From Telluria beijingensis (GTDB taxonomy: Bacteria > Pseudomonadota > Gammaproteobacteria > Burkholderiales > Burkholderiaceae_D), in NCBI RefSeq assembly GCF_030770395.1, contig NZ_CP132480.1:540821-604820 (forward strand): a stretch of 64,000 nt of DNA, read 5' to 3'. Position numbers and translations under genes: made by a program. Position 1 is the stretch's first letter, and each line of letters opens with the position of its first letter. Shown one piece after another: positions 54,914-62,740 of this stretch. The notes under the pieces are model-generated. The model was not told the origin of the DNA. It made no database searches and worked only from the letters and a program-made list of their open reading frames with translations.

Positions 54914-55279
54914 ATGGCACGTATTGCAGGGGTTAACATCCCAAATCATCAGCACACCGTTATCGGCCTGACGGCTATCTACGGTATTGGCCGTCCGCGT
55001 TCGCAGAAGATCTGCGACGCAACCGGTATCGCGACCAACAAGAAGGTCAAGGACCTGGACGATAACGAACTCGAGAAACTGCGCGACGAAGTCGGCAAGT
55101 TTGTCGTGGAAGGCGACCTGCGCCGCGAACTGTCCATGAACATCAAGCGTCTGATGGACCTGGGTTGCTACCGCGGCATGCGTCACCGTAAGGGCCTGCC
55201 GGTCCGCGGTCAGCGTACCCGCACCAATGCACGTACCCGTAAAGGTCCGCGCAAGGCAGCTCAATCGCTCAAGAAATAA
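54914..55279 (+). CDS. rpsM: 30S ribosomal protein S13
   Basis: A 121-residue S13 ([47 protein letters not shown]). In the 30S head at the subunit bridge. First gene of the alpha-operon part. Confidence 0.98.
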   Translation: MARIAGVNIPNHQHTVIGLTAIYGIGRPRSQKICDATGIATNKKVKDLDDNELEKLRDEVGKFVVEGDLRRELSMNIKRLMDLGCYRGMRHRKGLPVRGQRTRTNARTRKGPRKAAQSLKK

Positions 55280-55293
55280 TCTAGGAACCGACC

Positions 55294-55698
55294 ATGGCCA
55301 AGCAACAAAGCAGCGCAGCAGCAGCACGCGTGCGCAAGAAAGTGAAGAAGAACGTTGCCGAGGGCATCGCCCACGTGCACGCATCGTTCAACAACACGAT
55401 CATCACCATCACCGACCGTCAGGGCAACGCCCTGTCGTGGGCAACCTCCGGCGGCGCCGGCTTCAAGGGTTCGCGCAAATCGACCCCGTTCGCGGCTCAG
55501 GTCGCTGCCGAAGCTGCAGGCAAGGTCGCTCAGGAATCGGGCGTCAAGAACCTGGAAGTGCGTATCAAGGGCCCAGGCCCAGGCCGTGAATCGGCTGTGC
55601 GCGCACTGAACAACCTCGGCATCAAGATCACCGAGATCCAGGACGTGACCCCAGTTCCACACAACGGCTGCCGTCCGCCGAAGCGTCGCCGTATCTAA
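55294..55698 (+). CDS. rpsK: 30S ribosomal protein S11
   Basis: A 134-residue S11 ([55 protein letters not shown] end). Platform protein shaping the E-site. A hairpin terminator and a 274-base gap follow before rpsD, an uncommon break in the alpha operon. Confidence 0.98.
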   Translation: MAKQQSSAAAARVRKKVKKNVAEGIAHVHASFNNTIITITDRQGNALSWATSGGAGFKGSRKSTPFAAQVAAEAAGKVAQESGVKNLEVRIKGPGPGRESAVRALNNLGIKITEIQDVTPVPHNGCRPPKRRRI

Positions 55699-55762
55699 GA
55701 CATCGGGCAGTCGGATCGCCGCCCGGCGGTTCGCCGCCCGATCCGTGTCTTGATATCGACGC

Positions 55763-55788
55763 ACGGGGCGCAAGCCCCGTTGTGTTTT
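55763..55788 (+). terminator. Hairpin terminator after rpsK
   Basis: ACGGGGC pairs with GCCCCGT around GCAA, followed by TGTGTTTT. It lies 65 bases after the rpsK stop. A larger dyad CGGATCG...CGATCCG (55712-55745) precedes it. Read-through to rpsD would be reduced. Confidence 0.6.
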
Positions 55789-55822
55789 ACGAGATCGCCG
55801 GTGCAGTTGCCCAGAAATGGGT

Positions 55823-55828
55823 TATACT
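55823..55828 (+). promoter_or_regulatory. Candidate -10 box upstream of rpsD
   Basis: TATACT at 55823-55828 lies after the rpsK hairpin, 145 bases before rpsD. The -35 region is weak. The remaining leader to 55972 could also hold an S4 control site, which I could not identify. Confidence 0.35.
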
Positions 55829-55972
55829 GCCCGGCTCTTGTCGCCTGTCGTCCTGACGGCGGGCGATGTTGTAAGCCACGTCCGGCCTCATGCAGAGCCG
55901 GACTAGCGCCTGGGTGCATATGATTTTCATATGCGCTTCTGGGGCGTGATCAAATATTAAAGGAAATCTAAC

Positions 55973-56596
55973 GTGGCACGTTATATCGGACCAAAAGCAA
56001 AACTGTCGCGCCGTGAAGGCACCGACCTGTTCCTGAAGAGCGCACGTCGTTCGCTCGATTCGAAGTGCAAACTGGACGTCAAGCCAGGCCAGCACGGTGT
56101 CAAGTCGGGTGCCCGCACCTCGGACTACGGCAACCAGCTGCGCGAAAAGCAGAAGGTCAAGCGTATCTACGGCGTGCTGGAGCGTCAGTTCCGCCGCTAC
56201 TTCGCAGAAGCGTCGCGCCGCAAGGGCAACACCGGCGAAACCCTGCTGAAGCTGCTGGAATCGCGCCTGGACAACGTCGCTTACCGCATGGGCTTCGGCT
56301 CGACCCGCTCGGAAGCGCGTCAGCTGGTGAGCCACAAGGCCTTCACCGTGAACGGCAACGTCGTGAACATCGCGTCGTACCAGGTCAAGACCGGCGACGT
56401 GATCGCTGTGCGCGAAAAAGCCAAGAAGCAAGTGCGTATCGCTGAAGCGCTGTCGCTGGCTGAGCAAGTCGGTTTCCCGAGCTGGGTGTCGGTCGACGCG
56501 AAGAAGCTGGAAGGCACCTTCCGTTCGTTCCCAGAGCGTAACGAAATCGCTGCTGACGTCAACGAAGCGCTGATCGTCGAACTGTACTCGCGTTGA
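55973..56596 (+). CDS. rpsD: 30S ribosomal protein S4
   Basis: A 207-residue S4 ([65 protein letters not shown]). Primary 16S binder; in E. coli it represses the alpha operon. The leader here (145 bases after the -10 box) is long enough for such control. AAAGGAAA precedes the GTG-like context of the ATG. Confidence 0.98.
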   Translation: MARYIGPKAKLSRREGTDLFLKSARRSLDSKCKLDVKPGQHGVKSGARTSDYGNQLREKQKVKRIYGVLERQFRRYFAEASRRKGNTGETLLKLLESRLDNVAYRMGFGSTRSEARQLVSHKAFTVNGNVVNIASYQVKTGDVIAVREKAKKQVRIAEALSLAEQVGFPSWVSVDAKKLEGTFRSFPERNEIAADVNEALIVELYSR

Positions 56597-56603
56597 TTGA
56601 CGC

Positions 56604-56631
56604 ATGAAGGGACAGCTAGCTGTCCCTTCAT
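56604..56631. repeat. Perfect 28-bp palindrome after rpsD
   Basis: From 56604 to 56631 the sequence equals its own reverse complement, with the half ATGAAGGGACAGCT. It begins eight bases after the rpsD stop. No T run follows. It could act as a transcription or mRNA-end hairpin, or be part of the adjoining REP element. Confidence 0.85.
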
Positions 56632-56710
56632 CGTCATCCCCGCGCAGGCGGGGATCCAAGTTTGCTGGCTAAGTCGAGAAACTTGGGTTCCCGCCTGCGC
56701 GGGAACGACG
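56632..56710. repeat. REP doublet (REPIN-like), copy 2
   Basis: Inverted arms at 56632-56660 and 56682-56710 around a 21-base spacer, of the same family as 6943-7047 (CCCGC...GCGGG cores with CCAAG ends). It lies inside the rpsD-rpoA gap, so inserted within the ribosomal transcription unit. The rest of the gap to 56896 shows no gene. Confidence 0.85.
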
Positions 56711-56896
56711 TGGTGGTGGTGCGAGTGCAGCGATCCAGGATCGGCACTTGCAGCGAACAGCAAATTCTCAGGAATTCAAGTTTCCATCACTCCCGTCGCA
56801 CAGAATTCGTTTTACCGCCTGCTCTCGCAGGCGTTCTCTTTAAAGCCATCAGCCTTATCGGTGTAACGAGCCGAGGGTATTGAAAAGGACTCATTC

Positions 56897-57874
56897 ATGC
56901 AAAATAGTTTGTTGAAGCCACGTATCATCGACGTCGAAGCACTGGGCGCCGGCCACGCGAAAGTCGTGATGGAGCCGTTCGAGCGTGGCTATGGCCACAC
57001 CCTCGGCAACGCCCTGCGCCGCGTGCTGCTGTCGTCGATGGTGGGCTATGCGCCGACCGAAGTGACGATCGCTGGTGTCGTGCATGAATACTCGTCGCTG
57101 GATGGCGTGCAGGAAGATGTCGTCGACCTGCTGCTGAACCTGAAGGGCGTGGTCTTCAAGGTCCACAACCGCGATTCCGTCACCCTGACCCTGAAGAAGG
57201 AAGGCGAAGGCGCCGTCCTGGCTTCGGACATCGACCTGCCGCACGACGTCGAACTGATCAACCCTGACCACGTCATCGCCCACCTGACCGCAGGCGGCAA
57301 GCTGGACATGCAGATCAAGGTCGAGAAGGGCCGCGGCTATGTGCCGGGCAACGTCCGTCGTCTGTCGGAAGACACCAACAAGACCATCGGCCGCATCATC
57401 CTGGACGCATCGTTCTCGCCAGTGCGCCGCGTGTCGTACGCCGTGGAATCGGCCCGTGTCGAACAGCGTACCGACCTGGACAAGCTGATCATCAACATCG
57501 AAACCAACGGCGTCATCACCCCGGAAGAAGCGATCCGCCAGTCGGCCCGCGTCCTGGTCGACCAGCTGAACGTGTTCGCCGCCCTGGAAGGCACCGAAGC
57601 CGCTGCCGAAGCCCCATCGCGCGCACCGCTGGTCGATCCGATCCTGCTGCGTCCGGTCGACGACCTGGAGCTGACCGTGCGTTCGGCCAACTGCCTGAAA
57701 GCGGAAAACATCTACTACATCGGCGACCTGATCCAGCGTTCGGAAAACGAACTGCTCAAGACGCCGAACCTGGGTCGCAAGTCGCTCAACGAAATCAAGG
57801 AAGTCCTTGCTTCGCGCGGCCTGACCCTGGGCATGAAGCTGGAAAACTGGCCGCCTGCCGGCCTCGAGAAGTAA
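56897..57874 (+). CDS. rpoA: RNA polymerase alpha subunit
   Basis: A 325-residue alpha subunit. The N-terminal assembly domain ([25 protein letters not shown]) and the C-terminal DNA-binding domain ([43 protein letters not shown]) are joined by an acidic/Ala linker near 235. Contacts UP elements and activators. Unusually, 300 bases with a palindrome and REP doublet separate it from rpsD. AAAAGGAC lies before the ATG. Confidence 0.98.
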   Translation: MQNSLLKPRIIDVEALGAGHAKVVMEPFERGYGHTLGNALRRVLLSSMVGYAPTEVTIAGVVHEYSSLDGVQEDVVDLLLNLKGVVFKVHNRDSVTLTLKKEGEGAVLASDIDLPHDVELINPDHVIAHLTAGGKLDMQIKVEKGRGYVPGNVRRLSEDTNKTIGRIILDASFSPVRRVSYAVESARVEQRTDLDKLIINIETNGVITPEEAIRQSARVLVDQLNVFAALEGTEAAAEAPSRAPLVDPILLRPVDDLELTVRSANCLKAENIYYIGDLIQRSENELLKTPNLGRKSLNEIKEVLASRGLTLGMKLENWPPAGLEK

Positions 57875-57993
57875 TTTGTCGTACCCCGCCCGGGCACAGT
57901 GCCTGGGCGGATTTAACCCTGAACCGGTCCGCGGTCATACGCAAGTGTGAACGATCGAAGAACTGGATTTGAAAACACCCGAAAGGAAATACC

Positions 57994-58389
57994 ATGCGTC
58001 ACCGTCACGGCCTTCGTAAACTGAACCGTACCTCGTCCCACCGTCTGGCAATGCTGCGCAACATGACTGTTTCGCTGCTGCGTCACGAAGCCATCAAGAC
58101 CACCGTCCCGAAAGCCAAGGAACTGCGTCGCGTCATCGAACCGATCCTGACTCTGGGCAAGACCGACACCCTGGCCAACAAGCGCCTGGCCTTCGCTCGC
58201 CTGCGCGACCGCGAAATGGTCCAGAAGCTGTTCGCTGAACTGGGTCCTCGCTACGCAAACCGCAACGGCGGCTACCTGCGTATCCTGAAGATGGGCTTCC
58301 GCGTTGGCGACAATGCTCCTATGGCCTACGTCGAACTGCTGGACCGTCCAGAAGTCACCTCGGCTGAAGAAGCACCGACTGCCGAGTAA
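57994..58389 (+). CDS. rplQ: 50S ribosomal protein L17
   Basis: A 131-residue L17 ([68 protein letters not shown]). Last gene of the ribosomal run, followed by a strong terminator. AAAGGAA precedes the ATG. Confidence 0.98.
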   Translation: MRHRHGLRKLNRTSSHRLAMLRNMTVSLLRHEAIKTTVPKAKELRRVIEPILTLGKTDTLANKRLAFARLRDREMVQKLFAELGPRYANRNGGYLRILKMGFRVGDNAPMAYVELLDRPEVTSAEEAPTAE

Positions 58390-58427
58390 TACGGCGTCAC
58401 TCGTTGGAAATACGGGCCTCGGCCCAG

Positions 58428-58460
58428 ATGCCGTCCAGTCAAACCGGGCGGCATTTTTTT
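58428..58460 (+). terminator. Terminator of the ribosomal gene run
   Basis: ATGCCGTCC pairs with GGGCGGCAT (one G-T pair) around a nine-base loop and is followed by seven T. A textbook intrinsic terminator 39 bases after rplQ. Confidence 0.9.
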
Positions 58461-58495
58461 CGCCCCTGCGCGTCAGCCTGATGCGGGCAGCGCAT

Positions 58496-58531
58496 AAAAA
58501 AGCGGCCCGACCGCTGTCGCGATCGGGCCGC
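58496..58531 (-). terminator. Terminator of the PEP-CTERM gene
   Basis: On the minus strand GCGGCCCGA/TCGGGCCGC forms a nine-pair stem with a 12-base loop, followed by six T (AAAAAA at 58496-58501 on the plus strand). It lies 30 bases after the stop of the PEP-CTERM gene. Confidence 0.88.
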
Positions 58532-58560
58532 CAGGCCGGTGTGGCGGATGCGGGCGTCGA

Positions 58561-59190
58561 TCAGGCGCGGCGACGGCGCGCCATCAAGCCAACGCCGGCC
58601 AGGCCAAGGCCCAGCAGGGCCAGCGAACCTGGCTCAGGGACGTCAGCCGGTGCCTTGACAGCGCTGATCTTGGTGCTGAAATAGGCCTTGTTATTGTTCC
58701 AGTTGTCGCCAGCCCAGATCCACTGCGCATCGCTGGAAATGCCGTTGGTGGAGCCCCACGATTCCTTGATCTGCTGCGCGGTTGCGGCGGATGGGGTGGC
58801 GTAGTTCTTGCCGAAGCCGGTCGTGCTGGCCGACCAGTTAATGGTGTTGGTCAGCAGGTTCTGGGTGCCGTTCGCGAACTGGAAGTTGGTGCCGGTCAGC
58901 GAGAACTGACCGAGCATGCCGGCGATGCCACCGGTATCTTCGGCGAAGATGTGCAGGTAGTAATCGGTGCCGGCCGTCAAACCGGTCGAAAACGAATTGA
59001 CAGCGTTGTAATTGTCGACGCCACCGATGCGGGTGCCATTCTGGCTATCGCTGGTCGACAGGTACATGGTGTACTTGTTGTCGACGCGCAGGGTCGATTT
59101 CAGGGTGTCGGTCGACGCAACCGGGGTGGCTGCAGCGAAAGACGAAGCGAAGGCGGTGGCGATAAGGATAGTGACGACCAGCTTTTTCAT
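58561..59190 (-). CDS. PEP-CTERM sorted extracellular protein
   Basis: A 209-residue exported protein. Signal peptide 1-21 (MKKLVVTILIATAFASSFA), a Ser/Thr/Asn-rich body like a small adhesive or matrix protein, and the sorting tail VPEPGSLALLGLGLAG then an Arg cluster at the end. Exosortase cleaves such tails; the class is tied to exopolysaccharide-producing, floc- or biofilm-forming bacteria. The gene stands alone, has a sigma-54 promoter upstream and its own terminator. The body matches no known enzyme. Confidence 0.93.
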   Translation of the reverse strand: MKKLVVTILIATAFASSFAAATPVASTDTLKSTLRVDNKYTMYLSTSDSQNGTRIGGVDNYNAVNSFSTGLTAGTDYYLHIFAEDTGGIAGMLGQFSLTGTNFQFANGTQNLLTNTINWSASTTGFGKNYATPSAATAQQIKESWGSTNGISSDAQWIWAGDNWNNNKAYFSTKISAVKAPADVPEPGSLALLGLGLAGVGLMARRRRA

Positions 59191-59226
59191 TTTATTCCTA
59201 GTACATTGATTGGACTCTGCACACTA

Positions 59227-59242
59227 AGCAATGTTTGTGCCA
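59227..59242 (-). promoter_or_regulatory. Sigma-54 promoter of the PEP-CTERM gene
   Basis: Read on the minus strand, TGGCACAAACATTGCT matches the -24/-12 consensus (TGGCAC, spacer, TTGCT) exactly, with correct GG-GC spacing. It places the start about 25-30 bases before the ATG. The 150 bases upstream are AT-rich, room for activator sites. PEP-CTERM genes are often controlled by RpoN with PrsK/PrsR. Confidence 0.85.
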
Positions 59243-59399
59243 GGAAATAAATAGTCCTTTAAATCAATCACTTATTTTTTTCTTCAGGGAATTTTATATT
59301 CCTTCTGTAAAATTTTCCGGCAGTGTCTATCCTTTGACGCCGGCGTCAATCGGGCAGCGGGTGTACCATGTGCAGTGCAGTAACTTTCCTATAGATATC

Positions 59400-61223
59400 A
59401 TGCTTCGATTCTCCCCGCGCAGCCTGCAACTGGTCTGCCTGATACTGGTCGCTGTATTTTCCCTGATCATCGCCCGTCCTGGACAAGCTGCCGAGCAAGA
59501 CTTCCTGGACCCCGCAGTCGCATTCCGCTTCGAAGCGCGCATGGCAGACCCGCAGACCGCGGAAATCACCTACGTCATCGCCCCCGAGTACTACATGTAC
59601 CGCGAGCGCTTCGCCTTCAAGGCCAGCGGCGCCGGCATCACGCTGGGCGAGCCGCAGATCCCGCCGGGCAAGGTCAAGTACGATCCGACGTTCGAGAAGG
59701 ACCTCGAAACCCATACCGGCACGCTGACGATCCGGATCCCGGTCGAGGGCGCCGGCCCGTTCACCCTGCTTGCGACCAGCCAGGGCTGCGCCGATGCCGG
59801 CCTGTGCTATCCGCCGCAGGAACACAGCCTCAACCTGGGCGCCGGCGGCGCCGCGCCTGCGTCCGGCCTGCCGATCGGCGCCGGGGCGGGCGGCATGTCC
59901 AGCCCGCTGTCGTCGGCGCTGGCCGCCGACGCGCCGGCCACCCCGGCCGCCGCGCCACAATCGGACCTGTCGAACATCGCCGGCATCCTCGGCGGCGGCA
60001 GCCTGCTGGCCATCGTGCCGGCCTTCATCCTGCTCGGCCTGGGCCTCGCCTTCACGCCCTGCGTGCTGCCGATGGTGCCGATCCTGTCCTCGATCATCGT
60101 CGGCGAAGGCAAGGGCGTGAGCCGCTCGCGCGGCTTCGTGCTGTCGCTGGCCTACTCGCTGGGCATGGCCATCGTCTACACGCTGCTCGGCATCGCAGCC
60201 GGCCTGGCCGGCGAAGGCCTGGCCGCGGCGCTGCAGAATCCCTGGGTGCTGGGCGCCTTCGGCCTGCTGATCGTGGCCATGTCGCTGTCGATGTTCGGTT
60301 TCTATGAGTTACAACTTCCTAACACCTTGCAGACCCGTTTGACGCAGGCATCCAACAGCCAGCAGGGCGGCAAGCTGGTCGGCGTGTTCATCATGGGCGC
60401 GATTTCGGCCCTGATTGTCGGTCCTTGCGTGGCCGCGCCGCTGGCCGGCGCCCTGGTCTACATCAGCCAGACGCGCGACGTCTTCATCGGCGGGGCGGCG
60501 CTGTTCTCGATGGCGGTCGGGATGAGCATCCCGCTGCTGCTGGTAGGCCTGTCGGCCGGCTCGCTGCTGCCGCGCGTGGGGCCGTGGATGGAATCGGTGA
60601 AACGCCTGTTCGGCGTGCTGATGCTGGCGATGGCGATCTGGCTGGTGTCGCCGGTGCTGCCGCCGGTGGCCCAGATGCTGCTGTGGGCGCTGCTGCTGCT
60701 GGGTTACGGTTTCTATCTGCTGCGCCATACCCGGCACTGGGCGGCGATGGCCTTCGGGGCGGCGTTTGCCGTGCTGGGGGCGACGCAGCTGGTCGGCCTG
60801 GCCAGTGGTGGCCGCGATGCTTACGCGCCGCTGGCGCACCTCGGTGGCGCGCCGCAGGGGCATGGGTTGACGTTCACCCGGGTCAAGACCGTGGACCAGC
60901 TGGATGCGGCGCTGGCGGCGAATGCCGGCAAGACCGTGATGCTCGATTTTTATGCGGACTGGTGCGTGTCGTGCATCGAGATGGAGAAGTTCACCTTCGT
61001 GGATCCGGCGGTGCAGCAGAAGCTGGCCGATACCGTGCTGCTGCAGGTGGATGTGACGGCCAACGATGCGGATGACAAGGCGATGCTCAAGCGCTTCGGG
61101 CTGTTCGGGCCGCCGGGGATCATCCTGTTCGACGGGCGGGGGAAGGAGATTGCGGATAGCCGGGTGATTGGCTTCCAGAATGCGGAGAAGTTTTTGGGAT
61201 CGTTGCAGCGGCTGGCGCCGTAA
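59400..61223 (+). CDS. dsbD: Thiol:disulfide interchange protein DsbD
   Basis: A 607-residue three-domain reductant carrier. Signal peptide 1-30; alpha domain (about 31-150) with CADAGLC; membrane domain of eight helices with cysteines in [12 protein letters not shown] and [12 protein letters not shown]; and a C-terminal thioredoxin domain with [12 protein letters not shown]. It carries electrons from cytoplasmic thioredoxin to periplasmic DsbC, DsbG and others. The ATG at 59400 begins the signal peptide; a longer frame to 59235 overlaps the sigma-54 promoter and is unlikely. It converges on the Spy-like gene. Confidence 0.95.
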   Translation: MLRFSPRSLQLVCLILVAVFSLIIARPGQAAEQDFLDPAVAFRFEARMADPQTAEITYVIAPEYYMYRERFAFKASGAGITLGEPQIPPGKVKYDPTFEKDLETHTGTLTIRIPVEGAGPFTLLATSQGCADAGLCYPPQEHSLNLGAGGAAPASGLPIGAGAGGMSSPLSSALAADAPATPAAAPQSDLSNIAGILGGGSLLAIVPAFILLGLGLAFTPCVLPMVPILSSIIVGEGKGVSRSRGFVLSLAYSLGMAIVYTLLGIAAGLAGEGLAAALQNPWVLGAFGLLIVAMSLSMFGFYELQLPNTLQTRLTQASNSQQGGKLVGVFIMGAISALIVGPCVAAPLAGALVYISQTRDVFIGGAALFSMAVGMSIPLLLVGLSAGSLLPRVGPWMESVKRLFGVLMLAMAIWLVSPVLPPVAQMLLWALLLLGYGFYLLRHTRHWAAMAFGAAFAVLGATQLVGLASGGRDAYAPLAHLGGAPQGHGLTFTRVKTVDQLDAALAANAGKTVMLDFYADWCVSCIEMEKFTFVDPAVQQKLADTVLLQVDVTANDADDKAMLKRFGLFGPPGIILFDGRGKEIADSRVIGFQNAEKFLGSLQRLAP

Positions 61224-61283
61224 CGCGGCGGTGGGTTGGACGCGTGGACGGCGTAGCCGTCCACCCCACAATCCAGGCGACGT

Positions 61284-61814
61284 TTATGCGCTAGCGCGCT
61301 GGCCGTGGTGGCCATGATGACGCGGGCCCTTGCGGTGCTTGGCCTGCGCATCGAAGGTCTTGCGCTGCTCGGGCGTCAGCTGGGCGTAGAAGGTGTTCAG
61401 CGCGGCCAGGCGCTGCTCCATGCGCGCGGTGCGCTGCTTCTGCATGTCGATGCCTTTCTGCATGCGCTCCGGTGCACTCATGCTGGCCCAGGCGGCGCGG
61501 TCCGGACGCGCGGCGCGCTCACCCTTCTTCTGCGGCGCCTGGCTCGCCACGAAGGCGTCCCAGGCCGGCTGCTGCCGTGCATCGAGCTTGAGAGAATCGC
61601 GCAGCTTGGCCTGGCGTTCGGCGCGGTGCTTTTCCATTTTCGCGCGGCGCTCGCCGGCCTTGGCCTGCCACTCGGCCTTCTTGGCCAGGCGCTGCTCCGC
61701 CGTCAAGGCCGGGCGGGTCTCGGGTGCGGCGGTCTGGGCCTGGGCGCCGAAGGTGGCGCCGAGCAGACCGGCGGCGGCGAGGGCGATCACGAGGTTCTTG
61801 CGGAGGGTAATCAT
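61284..61814 (-). CDS. Spy/CpxP-like periplasmic LTxxQ-type protein
   Basis: A 176-residue protein: signal peptide 1-26 (MITLRKNLVIALAAAGLLGATFGAQAQ), then a long, highly charged helical part (LTAEQRLAKKAEWQAKAGERR; LTPEQRKTFDAQ), with two LTxEQ motifs like Spy and CpxP, and a His-rich end (RHHGHHGQ) that might bind metal. Spy-type proteins are periplasmic chaperones or sensor inhibitors. AAAGGAAG lies before the ATG. It is divergent from an OmpR/EnvZ-type system, as cpxP is from cpxRA. Confidence 0.8.
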   Translation of the reverse strand: MITLRKNLVIALAAAGLLGATFGAQAQTAAPETRPALTAEQRLAKKAEWQAKAGERRAKMEKHRAERQAKLRDSLKLDARQQPAWDAFVASQAPQKKGERAARPDRAAWASMSAPERMQKGIDMQKQRTARMEQRLAALNTFYAQLTPEQRKTFDAQAKHRKGPRHHGHHGQRASA

Positions 61815-62011
61815 GGTTCTTCCTTTGGTGAGAGTCTGGTTGGCTGTGCATCCGAAACGCTCGCTGCACGGTTCCCATCTTGGGCACAAACTGTAACCGC
61901 CGGGTTTCCCCTGTCGCGTACATTGTATCAATATGTTTCCGGCCTAAAGGCTTATACACAGCGATACAAAATGCTCCTCCGGTCTTGTCATAAACTCGGA
62001 TAATTGAGGTT
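61815..62011. promoter_or_regulatory. Divergent control region between the Spy-like gene and the two-component system
   Basis: These 197 bases are shared by two divergent transcripts. AT-rich parts near 61915-62010 hold TACAAT- and GATAAT-like boxes on the two strands, without clear -35 partners. Regulation of both by the response regulator is the simplest inference. Confidence 0.4.
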
Positions 62012-62740
62012 ATGGACAATCCCTCTACGATTCTGATCGTCGACGACGACCGCGACATCCGGACCCTGCTGGCCGACTATCTCGAGTCGAACGGCTACCG
62101 GACGCTGGCCGCCGCCGACGGCAACGCGATGTGGAAGGCGCTCGACGAAACGCGTCCCGATCTCGTGGTGCTCGACCTGAACATGCCCGGCGACGACGGG
62201 CTGACCCTGTGCCGCAAGCTGCGCGCCACCTCGACCCTGCCGGTCATCATGCTGACCGCCCGCAACGAACCGCTGGACCGCATCCTCGGCCTCGAGATGG
62301 GCGCCGACGACTACTTGCCGAAGCCTTTCGAACCGCGCGAACTGCTGGCGCGCATCCGCAGCGTGCTGCGCCGCTCGCACGCCATGCCATCGAACACGCC
62401 ATCCGAGAACGTGCAGCAGATGCGCTTCTCTGGCTGGACCCTGGACCTCACCGCGCGCCACCTGCTGAATCCGGACGGCATCGTGATCATGCTGTCGGGC
62501 GCCGAATTCCGCCTGCTGCGCGTGTTCCTCGAACACCCGAACCGCGTGCTCAACCGCGACCAGCTGCTCAACCTCACGCAGGGCCGTGACGCCGATCCGT
62601 TCGACCGCTCGATCGACATCCAGATCAGCCGCCTGCGCCAGAAGCTGGGCGAGGACGCGCGCATGCCCCAGATCATCAAGACGGTACGCAACGGCGGCTA
62701 CGTGCTGGCCGGCCAGGTGGCGGTGGAGCCGGCGGCGTGA
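62012..62740 (+). CDS. OmpR-family response regulator
   Basis: A 242-residue regulator: receiver (D11-D13 pocket, phospho-Asp D55 in VLDLNMPG) and winged-helix domain (LTARHLLNPDGIVIMLSGAEF; DRSIDIQISRLRQKLGED; IKTVRNGGYVLAG). Its end overlaps the kinase GTG start by four bases. Its divergent Spy-like neighbour suggests envelope or metal stress as signal, not proven. Confidence 0.93.
   Translation: MDNPSTILIVDDDRDIRTLLADYLESNGYRTLAAADGNAMWKALDETRPDLVVLDLNMPGDDGLTLCRKLRATSTLPVIMLTARNEPLDRILGLEMGADDYLPKPFEPRELLARIRSVLRRSHAMPSNTPSENVQQMRFSGWTLDLTARHLLNPDGIVIMLSGAEFRLLRVFLEHPNRVLNRDQLLNLTQGRDADPFDRSIDIQISRLRQKLGEDARMPQIIKTVRNGGYVLAGQVAVEPAA

Noticed and set aside
59235..59399. Longer N-terminus for DsbD
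   Set aside because: It would start inside the sigma-54 promoter of the opposite gene and place the signal peptide 55 residues into the protein.
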